Shown one piece after another: positions 45,913 to 56,342 of a stretch of DNA of 64,000 nt; the first letter of the stretch is position 1; every line of letters begins with the position of its first letter. A model generated the notes under the pieces. The model was not told the DNA's origin. It was given only the letters and a program-made list of their open reading frames with translations, and searched no databases. Origin of the DNA: Cohnella abietis (lineage in GTDB: Bacteria > Bacillota > Bacilli > Paenibacillales > Paenibacillaceae); NCBI RefSeq assembly GCF_004295585.1, contig NZ_AP019400.1, positions 4,624,001 through 4,688,000 of the forward strand, given 5' to 3'. The translations under genes were made by a program, and so were the position numbers.

Positions 45913-48537
45913 TTATGGCCTTATTAGCCTAACCGGGCCGAGCATACCGGAGGGCTCCTGCTGTACGAACTTGGAAAACCAGTCTTGCTGATCCTTCGCC
46001 AAAGTATTCGTCACTTCGATTACTAACGCATTAGTTCCCTGCATCCAGAACTCCGAGATATCCCATACATATGGAGCACAAAGCTTAACGCCTGCTGTTT
46101 TGCCATTAACCCAAACCTCGGCCGTCTCATATACTTGTCCAAGATCAAGCCACAATGGGCCGTGCGGCTCCACACATGCAATCTCGCACTCGTATTTGAT
46201 TGTGCCTGAAAAACGAGGTAGCAGCTCTCGTGAGCTCATATTACGCAAGCTTGTTAATGCTCCCCAGCTATCGAACACAGGATAAGACTCCGACGATGCT
46301 AAGGACACCTGCCACTCCGCTGGTTCGACTAGCCTACTGCTGGTCGCTTGTGGAGGAAGAGCGCTTCTAGAACGAAGTGCCAATTCCGCAACATCAGCTG
46401 TTGTAACCCGCAGTAGAATGAATGATTCATAAGCGCTGAGACGGAGATCAAGACCATAATCTCTTCCTTCACCGACATATTCCAATTCATTACTGAAGGC
46501 ATCGTAGCTAAGCCATAAGCCTTCTCCTGGCAATTTCACATGGGTTTCAAGCTGATCTGAAGGATGCTCATTAAACAGCATCAATACTTCCATTTGCTCA
46601 TGTCGATACTGATAAGTCCGCAAATGCGGCTGCCAGTCTGTCGTACCGATCTCATACATACCATTAGTGCGAAGCGTGTCAGCCAGCTTTAATAATGGAA
46701 CGACTGAAATATTGGAGCCTGCCTTCAACTGCTCAAGCAAGTCCGTTGAAGCTATAGACTGACTGAGTCGAGTCGGTAGCGCGTCCACGAAGTGGATCGG
46801 CAAGCCCGAAGCGGCAAGCTCAATCAGCTTGCTAATCAATTCGACAGGCAATGCTTCCGAATAAGGAACGATAAGACAACTGTAACGTTCCTGATTTATG
46901 GCAAGCTCGCCTTCCGTCGCAAAAGAGGTCAGTAGAATATCAGCTGGCAGCACGTCACAATCAATCTGGTGCTGCATCAATTGCTTAACGGGCTCCTGGA
47001 AAAGCATATATTGTCCAGACCATTCAGCCTCCGCATGATAAAGCACTGCAGCGGTTGCCACATGCCGTCCATCGGATAGCAAATGACTAAGTCGGTTCGT
47101 ATAGTGATTCAACAGGTTGTAGTACCTAAACTGAGGGTTGCGCCCCCGTGCATAGAAGTGAGGCGGACAATCCCAATCCGGAAACTCCTTCTGGGAGAAG
47201 GCATGCGGGACAAAGTGGTTTACGCCCCGAACGAGCATATGATCGGTCAGCCACTTCATTAGCTTCAAACCCTCTGCCCAACCGTAAGCTCCGAATATTT
47301 CACAAAATGTTCTGCCCCGCTTGCGTGGATCAATATGTCCGAGCGAGGAGGCAAGCTTCGTCATTCCGTATTGGAAGAACACGCTATCCGTTTCCCCACC
47401 CATCCAAGAGAAGGACATCTCGTCAAATCCGGGTACGATTTGCCATAGCACAACATCCAGCCCCGACATATTCTGTCCCTCTAATGCTCTAAAGAAATGT
47501 CCCGCGCCGCAGCCCAGCCTTGCGTGAACATTGTTATCTTCAATTAAATGACCTATATATTCCACACCATGCTCCGTGCACCATTTTCCAATTCGCCCGC
47601 TAAAATGCTCAGCGTAAAGCTTGCTGATTACATTCATATAAGCGTAACGAACAGCATGTGTGTGTGGACCACCTTCATGCCAGAGCAAAGGCAGATGCTG
47701 CCGCAGATTTGAACCGTATTCTGCCTCAAGCAGCTCCAGAAGATCCTCCCTCCACGGCAAAGCCATGCTGGCTTGACCTAGACCCGAAGCAAAATCATAG
47801 GAATTTTTACTATTGTAGAAACCTGGCTCGTCAGAGAAAAACCCTGCGAATGTAACGCCGAAATCATCCTTATAGCGGGCATAGTAGGCTTCATATACCG
47901 TATCGATCAATATTTGCGTAGATTCAGGTACTATCGGGTTCAAATAATCCTTCCGTCGCTCGTCTCCCCCTTCTCGGGTAACCATTAACAGAAAGATTCT
48001 CCAGTAGCCCTCAGGAACCGGCCAATAAAGCACGCCATCCTGTACAGAGGTACTTAAATCAATGGGAATCAATTCTCCATCAAGCTGCCCAGTTACCGGG
48101 TCGCGTCTAGCAGCAACTGCTCCAACCGGTCTTGCCCCATCGAGAATGGAGAAGGGACGCAGCAGGAACGTTGCTTCTGGATCAGGTCCCCTCGCATCGA
48201 TGTGGCGCTCAGACATAAATTGTCTTTGGTGCTCAAGCGGTGCTTCCTTAACTTTGCCCGCGGCATGACCCGTTGGGAAATGATCATCATCGAATACCCA
48301 AACCTTCAAGCTATGTCGTCTGGCTTCGTCCATAATAATATCCATATCTCTCCACCACTGTGGGCCGAGCATATCCGGATGAGGTCTAGCCTCGACACAA
48401 ACCGCACGGATGCCTGCTTCGCGAATGCGGGTGAGCTCTTCGCGAATGACGGCTTCCGTTTCTCCTCGCTGCCAGAGAAACGGAATAATATAATTCCGTT
48501 CCTCCCCAGCAAGTAAATCCTTTAACTTTCCGTTCAT
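45913..48537 (-). CDS. Large glycosidase with C-terminal jelly-roll domain (GH106-like)
   Basis: The 874-residue protein has an N-terminal (beta/alpha)8-like domain (AGIRAVCVEARPHPDMLGPQWWRDMDIIMDEARRH in sections, VWVFDDDHFPTGHAAG) and a C-terminal galactose-binding-like jelly roll (LWLDLGQVYETAEVWVNG, APYVWDISEFWMQGTNALVIEV). This layout is that of GH106 alpha-L-rhamnosidases and related uncharacterised enzymes. No signal peptide is present, so it should act inside the cell on imported oligosaccharides. It overlaps the binding-protein gene by ATGA. The family placement is from memory and specificity is open. Confidence 0.78.
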   Translation of the reverse strand: MNGKLKDLLAGEERNYIIPFLWQRGETEAVIREELTRIREAGIRAVCVEARPHPDMLGPQWWRDMDIIMDEARRHSLKVWVFDDDHFPTGHAAGKVKEAPLEHQRQFMSERHIDARGPDPEATFLLRPFSILDGARPVGAVAARRDPVTGQLDGELIPIDLSTSVQDGVLYWPVPEGYWRIFLLMVTREGGDERRKDYLNPIVPESTQILIDTVYEAYYARYKDDFGVTFAGFFSDEPGFYNSKNSYDFASGLGQASMALPWREDLLELLEAEYGSNLRQHLPLLWHEGGPHTHAVRYAYMNVISKLYAEHFSGRIGKWCTEHGVEYIGHLIEDNNVHARLGCGAGHFFRALEGQNMSGLDVVLWQIVPGFDEMSFSWMGGETDSVFFQYGMTKLASSLGHIDPRKRGRTFCEIFGAYGWAEGLKLMKWLTDHMLVRGVNHFVPHAFSQKEFPDWDCPPHFYARGRNPQFRYYNLLNHYTNRLSHLLSDGRHVATAAVLYHAEAEWSGQYMLFQEPVKQLMQHQIDCDVLPADILLTSFATEGELAINQERYSCLIVPYSEALPVELISKLIELAASGLPIHFVDALPTRLSQSIASTDLLEQLKAGSNISVVPLLKLADTLRTNGMYEIGTTDWQPHLRTYQYRHEQMEVLMLFNEHPSDQLETHVKLPGEGLWLSYDAFSNELEYVGEGRDYGLDLRLSAYESFILLRVTTADVAELALRSRSALPPQATSSRLVEPAEWQVSLASSESYPVFDSWGALTSLRNMSSRELLPRFSGTIKYECEIACVEPHGPLWLDLGQVYETAEVWVNGKTAGVKLCAPYVWDISEFWMQGTNALVIEVTNTLAKDQQDWFSKFVQQEPSGMLGPVRLIRP

Positions 48538-50060
48538 TTTAAGCCCTCAGTCTTGGCCCACTCATCCAACTGCTTTTGCTTTTCTGCTATGACTTTATCA
48601 ATACCCGCTGTCTTGAGCTTATTGAGATATTCCGGTAGTACTTTGTCAGGATCAACAGAGCCCGTCTCCAAAACCATATAATATTGAGACATGACATTAG
48701 TAACGGCAGCAATTTCCGTCTTCACAGCTTCAGGGTTCATCGTAAAGCCCATCGCTTTGGATTTAATAGCTTTATCGTTGAAGTCCTTCATTTTTACCCA
48801 AATTTCTGGATCCTCGCCCTCGAACACATAAGAGAGGAATTGATTGCCGAACAGCCAGCCCATATTCAGGTTGTAGCCGTTATTTAGCATGTTAATGCCT
48901 TCCGGATATTTGATCACATTATCTGATACTTTGACGTAGTGCTTGTTCTCAATACCCCAGTCGAACAGGTTAACTACTTCAGCATCCCCATACAACAAAT
49001 CCAGAAACTTCATAGAGGCACTAGGATCTTCTGCCTGACGAGGAATACCCCACATAATATTCGTTACATCATCGGTCATAGAGACCGGCTCCGACAATGT
49101 GGCGCTGATCATTTCTTGACCAATAGATCTAGACTCCTGAGCATCAAAGCCCGGTTTAAGCTTAGACAAATAGCCGAATCCTCTGTTTGCCTTAATCAGC
49201 TCAATTTGACTTGCTTTATTCGTCGCTGCATCCTTCAATACATATCCAGCCTGGTACCAGCTTCTCATTTTTTTCAGAAGCTCGGCATATTCCGGAGACG
49301 CATAGCTGTTTACTAGCTGGAGATTGTTATCGTAGTCTGGAAGAACTCCCAGCCCATTTCCAAGCCCATCGTACCACTTGTAGCCTGACAAGAAAGAGAA
49401 GCCCGCTCCGCTTGGAATAAGCGGTGTAATTCCCTTTTCGTTTTCCTTAATAATTTTCAGTACTGCTTCCACGTCGTCAAAGGTGTGGATTTTACTTGCA
49501 TCGATACCGTGCTTGTCAGCCAAATCCTTGCGCATCGTAAAGCCATTTGCACTGGCCAAGTCCCTTATGGAAGTAATACCGTAAATTTTGCCGTCTACTT
49601 TTCCAGCGTTCAAGTAAGCTTGATCAAGCGCTTTCTTAATATTCGGTCCATTCTCATCCAGCAGCTTGTCCAGAGGCAGTAATTGACCTCTAGATACCTG
49701 CGAGCTATAACCAAAAGCCGAGCCTACTAAGATCAAATCCAGCTTTTCATTGCTCGTAAGCATCAGATTTACCTGCTGCGCGTAAGCACCGTAATTAATC
49801 GGAATTAAATTTACAGTTACATTAATCTTTGCTTGAGTGAGTTTATTGATCTCACTTTCAACTAATTTCAAATCCGGTGGTGTTCCCGTCACACTAAGAA
49901 ATGCGACATTCAGCTTAACAGGATCGCCTTTTACAGTTTCAGTAGGATTTTGTGTCCCAGGGGCGCTTTCCGTCTCCTTTGACGCTCCTCCAGAACCACA
50001 TGCCGCCAGCAACAATAGACAAATCGCCATAAATCCTGATAACCATACCTTCTTGCTCAT
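48534..50060 (-). CDS. Sugar-binding lipoprotein of the ABC transporter
   Basis: The 508-residue protein from ATG 50060 (MSKKVWLSGFMAICLLLLAACGSGG) has a lipoprotein signal peptide with lipobox LLAACG, so it is anchored outside the membrane by a Cys. The remainder matches large LplA-type solute-binding proteins (family 1, about 500 residues). GGGGGAG lies five bases before the start; a longer frame upstream overlaps the regulator gene. In the 68-bp gap a TATAAT (50102-50097) without a good -35 might be an internal promoter responsive to the YesN-like regulator. Confidence 0.93.
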   Translation of the reverse strand: MSKKVWLSGFMAICLLLLAACGSGGASKETESAPGTQNPTETVKGDPVKLNVAFLSVTGTPPDLKLVESEINKLTQAKINVTVNLIPINYGAYAQQVNLMLTSNEKLDLILVGSAFGYSSQVSRGQLLPLDKLLDENGPNIKKALDQAYLNAGKVDGKIYGITSIRDLASANGFTMRKDLADKHGIDASKIHTFDDVEAVLKIIKENEKGITPLIPSGAGFSFLSGYKWYDGLGNGLGVLPDYDNNLQLVNSYASPEYAELLKKMRSWYQAGYVLKDAATNKASQIELIKANRGFGYLSKLKPGFDAQESRSIGQEMISATLSEPVSMTDDVTNIMWGIPRQAEDPSASMKFLDLLYGDAEVVNLFDWGIENKHYVKVSDNVIKYPEGINMLNNGYNLNMGWLFGNQFLSYVFEGEDPEIWVKMKDFNDKAIKSKAMGFTMNPEAVKTEIAAVTNVMSQYYMVLETGSVDPDKVLPEYLNKLKTAGIDKVIAEKQKQLDEWAKTEGLK

Positions 50061-50128
50061 TGTGTCTCCCCCTAGCTTCTTTGGCTTTCTATTGTCATTA
50101 TAGTGGCGGCTTGCCCCTGTCTTCTGCT

Positions 50129-51763
50129 TCAACTTCGACTACTATCTGACGCAAACTCGACTTTACTCGCGTTGCCCTCACGGTTAAACTGTCTGAAGTC
50201 TATCGGGGTCATGCTTGTCTGCTGCTTAAAAAGCTTCGCAAAATGGGAGAAGTTAGAGTATCCTATCGCCGTTGCTACCGTGCTGACAGGTAGCTCGGAA
50301 TGAACAAGAAGCTGCCTAGCCAGCTTGATACGCTCTCGGAGCATATATTCGGGAATCGTACAGCCCAGCTCCTTCTTGAACAGCCGAGTCAAATAATCGG
50401 GATGCAAATAAACATGACTCGCCACAGACTCACGAGAAAGATTCTGTTCCAGGTTAGACAATATATAACTAGTTGCTCTGTCAACAACATTCCGGATTGA
50501 TGAGACTTCTGTATAATCCGTCGCCTGTGTGATAACATGTTCAAGCCAACGCTCTAAATCGGCCAACGAGCGTATCGCAGCATCGGACAAGCGTAAACTT
50601 TCTCTATCACAAAACATAAGATGGGCTTGAACCCCCTTATGCTGGAGTACAGAATGAACCATCTGAAGAAAATCTTCCTTAAAGGCGAGCAAATAACGGC
50701 CATCAATTCCCTGTTGATGACGAAGCCCGCGTATGAAAGACACTGCCTCCTTAAGCAGCAAATCCTTCGTACCTTGACGCAGCATCGTTGCCCATCCACC
50801 CATATCCGGTACTGGAGGAGGAGATTTGAATTTACCTTTTACCTTTACTAAATCTACATAAGAGCTTCCATTCACATTGTGCTTGTCTAACTCCAACAGT
50901 GTAGGCAGTAAAGCAGAAATTTCATGCGACAGTACGGCTTCTCCTACGTAGCAAGCCACCTCTGAATATAGATGAATATTGCAATATTCTGTAAATTTAC
51001 CGCAAACCTGCTCTACTCCACTGCTCAATCCGTCCTGCTGTGAGGCAGGCATAATAAGAAGCCACGACTCGGTACCGACGGGTACAATAATGCTCGTTGG
51101 TCTTATATTTCCTATTAGCTCCATACCCGCATTTTTCAGAGCATATTCCAGTAGCTTCCTATCTCTCATTGAAAACTCCTGATGCCAGCTTCTCACACTC
51201 AACAGTATGGGAAGAACGGCTGCCTCAGGAGAATGGGGAATTTGTCTAGCTTCTGCTTCACGAATGACCGCCTCGCGGTGCGGAGGAATTGTCTCATTTA
51301 ATAGATCCGTCCAAAATCTTTCATAGTGGACTCCTTGATGGCGCGACCACCATCTCCTGTGCTGTAATGCATTTTCCAGCTCACGCTCTCTGAGTGCACT
51401 TTCAGTCGCCTTGCCTATCGCTTCCTCGAGCTTTTCCTTGGACAACGGCTTAAGCAAATAATTAGAGCAGCCTAGTCTCACAGCTTCTTTAGCATATTGA
51501 AAATCAGCATGGCAGGTCATCAAGATAGGTATTGTCCGCAGCTCGTCGCGCCTCATCCGCGAAAGCAATTCAAGCCCGCTCTCCTGAGGCATTTCGATGT
51601 CACACAATAGCACATCAATGTCATGCGTTCGGAAAATTTGTTCAGCGGCGGATGTATGGTGAGCGATATAGACGTCCGAGATTCCGAACTGTGTCCAATC
51701 AACAAGCTTTTTAATCGCTTCTACGAAATGAATTTCATCATCGACAATGAGAAGATTAAGCAT
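50129..51763 (-). CDS. YesN-like response regulator with AraC DNA-binding domain
   Basis: The 544-residue regulator has a receiver domain (LLIVDDEIHFVEAI; phosphorylated Asp in DVLLCDIEMP; Lys in NYLLKPLSKE), a central domain without a clear motif and a C-terminal AraC helix-turn-helix pair (LSRESVASHVYLHPDYLTRLFKKEL, VSTVATAIGYSNFSHFAKLFKQ). It overlaps the kinase gene by eight bases and forms its cognate pair, expected to switch on the transporter genes downstream when the sugar is present. Confidence 0.94.
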   Translation of the reverse strand: MLNLLIVDDEIHFVEAIKKLVDWTQFGISDVYIAHHTSAAEQIFRTHDIDVLLCDIEMPQESGLELLSRMRRDELRTIPILMTCHADFQYAKEAVRLGCSNYLLKPLSKEKLEEAIGKATESALRERELENALQHRRWWSRHQGVHYERFWTDLLNETIPPHREAVIREAEARQIPHSPEAAVLPILLSVRSWHQEFSMRDRKLLEYALKNAGMELIGNIRPTSIIVPVGTESWLLIMPASQQDGLSSGVEQVCGKFTEYCNIHLYSEVACYVGEAVLSHEISALLPTLLELDKHNVNGSSYVDLVKVKGKFKSPPPVPDMGGWATMLRQGTKDLLLKEAVSFIRGLRHQQGIDGRYLLAFKEDFLQMVHSVLQHKGVQAHLMFCDRESLRLSDAAIRSLADLERWLEHVITQATDYTEVSSIRNVVDRATSYILSNLEQNLSRESVASHVYLHPDYLTRLFKKELGCTIPEYMLRERIKLARQLLVHSELPVSTVATAIGYSNFSHFAKLFKQQTSMTPIDFRQFNREGNASKVEFASDSSRS

Positions 51764-53519
51764 TATTTTCCTCTCCTTCCTTAGAGCACATCTTCATCGG
51801 CAGACGAATAACGACCCGCGCGCCACCTTCCTCACGATTAGAGAACTTCAATTCGGCATGATTGGAATACAGCAATTCGAGTCTACGCTGTGTGTTCCAT
51901 ATACCGTGTCTGGTCCCATCCTCGCGTTCCAAGCTCGCCCCTTCGGACAAAACAGAAAGCACCTCATCACTAAATCCACAGCCTGTATCCTCAATAATAA
52001 GCTGAACATAAGGCTCTCGTTCACCAGACTCAAGCTTTCCACGAATGGCGAGCGTAAACGGCTTATCCAGTAATAGCACATGCTTTACGGCATTTTCAAC
52101 GAATGTCTGGACGATAAGTGGCGGAACAGCTAATTGGAATAGATAAGCCGGTACTTCTATAGTGCTGCTTAGACGGTTAGAGAATCGCAGCTCTTGAATT
52201 AGAATATAATTTCTTACATTTTGCAGTTCTTCCCCAAGAGAGACGAAAGAGGTACCACTTCGGAAAATATAGCGAAAATAATCGGCCATGCAATGCGACA
52301 TTTCCTGAATGAGCTTGTAGTCTCTAACGACCGCTAGACTATGCAGGATGTTAAGGGAGTTCAAATAAAAGTGAGGATTGATCTGATTTTGAAGCTGCTT
52401 CAGCTCAGCCTTTTGGTTACTTAGCTGCTCTTCATACACATTAATTTTGAGCTCCTGTATTTGAGACAGCATGAGGTTAAAATTATCGTTCACGACACGA
52501 AACTCTTCGGTGGACGAGTCCTGCTCAGGTATACCCTGCATATGCCCTTCCCCAATCCGCTTCATCGCTGATAGCAGTCTTCTAAGCGGAAGCATAATGG
52601 TTTTACGCAGCAATAGGAGACTTAGAGGCAACAGTAAAATAGACCCGACTGAGACAGCCGTGTTCCACTGGCGGAGATCAAATAGGCTTTTCAATATGCT
52701 TTGCTCTGGAATAATGGCGACAAGACGGAAACCTCCCTTGCGGGACAGCTCCCCTACAGTCAAGTAGCGATCAGGACTGCCAGTTACACTATAACTCCCT
52801 GAAGCAAAGCTCAGATCTATGTTGTTGTTACGAACAGCTTCAGAGTGCATCATTGGCTGCCCCTCATTGGTGACGAATAGGGAAAAGCCACTTTCTCCGA
52901 GATCGATCAGCTTTAGTGGAACGATAAGACTATCCGCCTTAACCCAAGCGCCAACAAAAACGCCCTCATTTGCTTGAAGCAGCCGAAGCATGTAGAAGCT
53001 ACCTTCTATTTCACGCGTAAGCCATTGCCTACCTCTAATTCCCTGTTGCTCAGGAAATTCGTTGAGCAAGCGGACTATCTCTTCACCAACCGCCTGTCGT
53101 TCAGGATAAGGCAAGCGCGTGCTAAAAGCTTCGATGAGCCCCCCGTCAAAAGCGGAATAGATCAGAAATCCATCAACTGCATCATAACGCGCAATCTCAT
53201 TTGTCAGGTTTCTGGACAGCTGCACCTTAAGTCGCGCGTAATCCGCTTCGTCTAAATGCTTATCAAGCATCGAAAGATTTAGATCGGAGACAATCATTCC
53301 CATCAGGAAGCTTTCAACGTCCTCCAGTTGTCCATCGACCTGATTCATATACAATGAGATGTAGCTTTGATTGCTCTGCGCGACCTGCTTTCGGACGACC
53401 TGAGCAGCATAATATTGATTGAAGTTCAATAGACCAATTAGCGGTATAAGTATTGCTGCAACGCCAACGATCAGCCGGAAACGAATCGTATGTCTGAGCC
53501 TGCTGCGAGGAAGATTCAT
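51756..53519 (-). CDS. YesM-like sensor histidine kinase
   Basis: The 587-residue kinase has an N-terminal membrane segment (FRLIVGVAAILIPLIGLL), an extracytoplasmic Cache-like sensor (about 40-285), a second segment, a HAMP region, the His_kinase motif with phospho-His in NQINPHFYLNSLNILHSL, and an ATPase domain with FVENAVKHVL and EDTGCGFS. ATG 53519 overlaps the TetR stop codon by four bases; the upstream GTG at 53531 is an alternative. Confidence 0.93.
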   Translation of the reverse strand: MNLPRSRLRHTIRFRLIVGVAAILIPLIGLLNFNQYYAAQVVRKQVAQSNQSYISLYMNQVDGQLEDVESFLMGMIVSDLNLSMLDKHLDEADYARLKVQLSRNLTNEIARYDAVDGFLIYSAFDGGLIEAFSTRLPYPERQAVGEEIVRLLNEFPEQQGIRGRQWLTREIEGSFYMLRLLQANEGVFVGAWVKADSLIVPLKLIDLGESGFSLFVTNEGQPMMHSEAVRNNNIDLSFASGSYSVTGSPDRYLTVGELSRKGGFRLVAIIPEQSILKSLFDLRQWNTAVSVGSILLLPLSLLLLRKTIMLPLRRLLSAMKRIGEGHMQGIPEQDSSTEEFRVVNDNFNLMLSQIQELKINVYEEQLSNQKAELKQLQNQINPHFYLNSLNILHSLAVVRDYKLIQEMSHCMADYFRYIFRSGTSFVSLGEELQNVRNYILIQELRFSNRLSSTIEVPAYLFQLAVPPLIVQTFVENAVKHVLLLDKPFTLAIRGKLESGEREPYVQLIIEDTGCGFSDEVLSVLSEGASLEREDGTRHGIWNTQRRLELLYSNHAELKFSNREEGGARVVIRLPMKMCSKEGEENNA

Positions 53520-54142
53520 TTTCCTTCCCACAGGCTTAATAGAAATTGCCGATAACGTATATCCTGCTCCTGCTCGGCAGCTCTTAAGATGCCTTGATTT
53601 TGTCTTGTGCTAAATACCGACTTTTGAAGGTAGCAGAAGTATAGGTGTAGAACCATTTGGGTCCGTTCAATCAAAGCGAGCTTCTGCCCTGATTCCTTAA
53701 TATCCGACTCCAAGGAAAAAGCGCTTACTGACAAATCTGTTTCCTCGCTAATCAATTGTTTATATTCTGGAAGCTCCGCTGGGTTTTTGCCCATAGTAGC
53801 GAAGTAAACGTTAAATAAAGCGTCAAAATAAAGCAAATCCGAATAGTTCTCTCTTAGCGACAAATACTTGTTAAGAATAGCCTCCACGGAAGCGCGTGGA
53901 GACTGGAAATTAAATTCGAGAAGCAGTCTACCAAACATACGTCTAAGGTTGTCGATGTATACTTCAGTAGCCAGCTCCTCCTTATCCTTAAAGTGATGGT
54001 ACAATGTTCGTCTTGATGTACCTGAGCGCGCAGCAATTAGAACCAGGTCCGAGCTTTCGATGCCTTTTTCACAGAACACCTCTAGTGCCGCATCCTTTAT
54101 CATCCCTCGGGTAAGTTGAAGCTGCTTCTCCCTAAGTTTCAT
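53516..54142 (-). CDS. TetR-family regulator inside the hydrolase/two-component series
   Basis: The 208-residue protein has a TetR helix-turn-helix (AALEVFCEKGIESSDLVLIAARSGTSRRTLYHHFKDKEELATEV in sections) and an alpha-helical ligand domain. It is two bases from the esterase gene and coupled to the kinase gene (ATGA). A 17-bp near-palindrome at 56324-56340, over the start site of the likely promoter, is a plausible target, so it may repress the two hydrolases and itself. Confidence 0.88.
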   Translation of the reverse strand: MKLREKQLQLTRGMIKDAALEVFCEKGIESSDLVLIAARSGTSRRTLYHHFKDKEELATEVYIDNLRRMFGRLLLEFNFQSPRASVEAILNKYLSLRENYSDLLYFDALFNVYFATMGKNPAELPEYKQLISEETDLSVSAFSLESDIKESGQKLALIERTQMVLHLYFCYLQKSVFSTRQNQGILRAAEQEQDIRYRQFLLSLWEGK

Positions 54143-54144
54143 TG

Positions 54145-55350
54145 TTAAGCCTCATTTCTAAGCGCACTTGTCTCACCTGAATTCGAGCCTTCCCCCTCTT
54201 TAAGAAAACGGGAGCCTAGTGAAACCCTGCTTTTTCTGTTAATAATACCATCTAACCAGTTGACTAGTGTTACTCCTTCTTCCTGCGCCTCATAGAAGGC
54301 CTTCATTGGAAGCAGCGTATGCGGAGTCGTATGTGTTTTTTCATCGTAGCCATAGTCAGTGAGGAAATAGTGAAAGTTAGGGATATGCTCAACTAGACGC
54401 CGCGTTGAAGCACGTAATTGACGGGTCCAAGCCTCCGTCCTTTCCGGACCCACATCATCCCCTTTGACATCCAAATTGCCCTGGAATGATGTCAGCACTT
54501 TGTCGTATACGGTGCAAGCATGCAGCAGGACGACATTGTTGGGCAAAGATCTGGCGTTCCCCATAAATGCAGCACCGATCATATCGGCTTCCATAGGGTA
54601 GGAAAAGCGACGCTTAAAATCGGCATTCCAGTTTTTATTCACGATATCCGGCCAGCTTTCAGATTCCAGAAAAGAGCTGTCCGAGAGATGATAAATTTCT
54701 GAGCTCGAATATCGCTTTGCAATTTGAGTCGCATAGAAAGCAGAGCCAAAGCCACCAGCGCTGGAGCCAGCAATTAATAGCTTTTCTGGGGCTTCAAAAT
54801 TATCATAGACCCACTTAAGGGCTTCCTCAACGTTATTCTTTCCGTTATGTCGAATATGACGTGCGCCCTTACCATTGGCTCGAACGTAATTAGCGCTAGT
54901 ATCACCAACATGAAAGTCTCCAGATGCATAAGGGATAAATACAACGTTCCATTCCGAAAATGGATTTTCTGGTTTTCTATCAAACATGCCTCCATGCATG
55001 TTAAGAATATAGAAGGGAATTCGGGCAAAATAATATCCAAATTGGCCATGCTTAAGGTAGGAGCGCAGGGACAAAGGCACATTAGCCGTTTCCCCGTTCC
55101 AGCAACCACCGCCACCTGAGAAATAAACCATCAGATTGCGGCTGTTGCCTTTTCGTGTATACAAGAAATATTTCGAGCCGTCGGTGGCCGTTGTCCTTTT
55201 GCTGAGCCTTGCTTTATTCCATTTTCCAAGCTTCGTTTGCTCAAATCTCTGCCGCCTGCTTGGCCTCTTAATTAAATAGTGATGCAAGTAAACAAACGAT
55301 AGTACAACTACACCAATGGTATAAAAAATGGCTCTCTTAAATGTGCTCAT
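54145..55350 (-). CDS. Pectin acetylesterase/Notum-like membrane-anchored hydrolase
   Basis: The 401-residue protein has an N-terminal membrane anchor (FYTIGVVVLSFVYLHHYLI) and an esterase domain. Visible motifs are the oxyanion-type LMVYFSGGGGCWN, the nucleophile Ser in LIAGSSAGGFGSAFYA, and a late His in PNFHYFLTDYGYDEKTHTTPH. This is the layout of the PAE/Notum family, which removes acyl groups from polysaccharides or proteins. Because it is anchored outside, deacylation of a surface or external polymer is possible, but pectin itself is an inference. Overlaps the neighbouring hydrolase by ATGA. Confidence 0.85.
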   Translation of the reverse strand: MSTFKRAIFYTIGVVVLSFVYLHHYLIKRPSRRQRFEQTKLGKWNKARLSKRTTATDGSKYFLYTRKGNSRNLMVYFSGGGGCWNGETANVPLSLRSYLKHGQFGYYFARIPFYILNMHGGMFDRKPENPFSEWNVVFIPYASGDFHVGDTSANYVRANGKGARHIRHNGKNNVEEALKWVYDNFEAPEKLLIAGSSAGGFGSAFYATQIAKRYSSSEIYHLSDSSFLESESWPDIVNKNWNADFKRRFSYPMEADMIGAAFMGNARSLPNNVVLLHACTVYDKVLTSFQGNLDVKGDDVGPERTEAWTRQLRASTRRLVEHIPNFHYFLTDYGYDEKTHTTPHTLLPMKAFYEAQEEGVTLVNWLDGIINRKSRVSLGSRFLKEGEGSNSGETSALRNEA

Positions 55351-56276
55351 GCCAATTTCCCCTCTTCCTGTATTTGATTAGATGATGTTAAATTTCTGGT
55401 GTGGATATGCTTCCATCCTTTGTTGCGAGCGAGCTCTGGCTGTTTTCCGATAAACACATTGGCGGCAATGCTGTCATCGGCCAGTCGATAGCGTAGCCAT
55501 GCCGTTAAGTAACCCCTGTGCATTCCGCCGTTCCCCATGCTCTCCAAATGATCCGCCGTCTTCGTCATCGCCATGACAGTAGGCAGCTTCATATTGGCTC
55601 GAAGAAGCGCTTCCATATTTGTCGACTTCGGAGAAATAATAAAATCATGTGTTCCTGCCATAAGAAACAAAGAGGATTCCAAATTCTCAGTTTCGTAAAT
55701 ATCCTTCGGTTTGCACCATTTAAGAGCAGGCAGCGCAATTGTGACGATCGTTTGAAGGGGCTGATCCAAATACTTGTTAGCATTTAACACGCCAGTCGCA
55801 CCTTGTGATTGACCGACTGCGCCAAAACGATCCACCAACAGCTTTCCGTATAACGGACTCTTTTCTTTTTTGTTTTCTTCCAAGACAAACTTAACGGTTT
55901 CGGCGATTTCCTTGCCCGTTCCCGTATTTAGACAATAATTAGTTACGACAGTGAAGCCCCATGTGGCTAGATGCTCGAGAAGCCCTTCATAATGCTCAGG
56001 CTGAGCATTGGTTCCATTGCCCAAGACGACAACCGGGCTCGCTTCGGACCGATTGTCTGGGTAGATCAGCTTGTATAACGGCCCCCCTGTCTCGTCGCTT
56101 ATTACAAAGCTTGCAGAGCGGTAAGGGCCCGGCTCCCCATACTTCCGTTCCAGTGGTGCCGGCCTATAGCGATAGAGTAGCGCGCGTAATTTAAGCGCAT
56201 ACATTAAGAGTAAGCCTACGGGGATAATGACCCATTTCGTCCATGATTCTGCTTCCTTGTTCTCAGAAGCTGCCAT
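55347..56276 (-). CDS. Membrane-anchored alpha/beta hydrolase
   Basis: The 309-residue protein has an N-terminal membrane segment (WVIIPVGLLLMYALKL) and an alpha/beta-hydrolase fold like the PET-hydrolase/chlorophyllase group. SPVVVLGNGTNAQPEHY is the oxyanion strand, the nucleophile Ser is in GAVGQSQGATG, and the acid/His follow in AGTHDFIISP and KTADHLESMGNGG. The substrate is unknown. First gene after the consensus promoter at 56343-56371, so it heads the locus. Confidence 0.85.
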   Translation of the reverse strand: MAASENKEAESWTKWVIIPVGLLLMYALKLRALLYRYRPAPLERKYGEPGPYRSASFVISDETGGPLYKLIYPDNRSEASPVVVLGNGTNAQPEHYEGLLEHLATWGFTVVTNYCLNTGTGKEIAETVKFVLEENKKEKSPLYGKLLVDRFGAVGQSQGATGVLNANKYLDQPLQTIVTIALPALKWCKPKDIYETENLESSLFLMAGTHDFIISPKSTNMEALLRANMKLPTVMAMTKTADHLESMGNGGMHRGYLTAWLRYRLADDSIAANVFIGKQPELARNKGWKHIHTRNLTSSNQIQEEGKLA

Positions 56277-56323
56277 ACTCGCTGTCCCTCCATTTCGAAT
56301 TGACTTTACATCAAGATCATTAA

Positions 56324-56340
56324 TTGCACACCGTGTGTAA
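56324..56340. promoter_or_regulatory. Probable TetR operator
   Basis: TTGCACACCGTGTGTAA is an inverted repeat about a central C with one mismatched pair. It starts three bases past the -10 element, covering the expected transcription start. A TetR gene is third in the unit it would control. Confidence 0.65.
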
Positions 56341-56342
56341 TG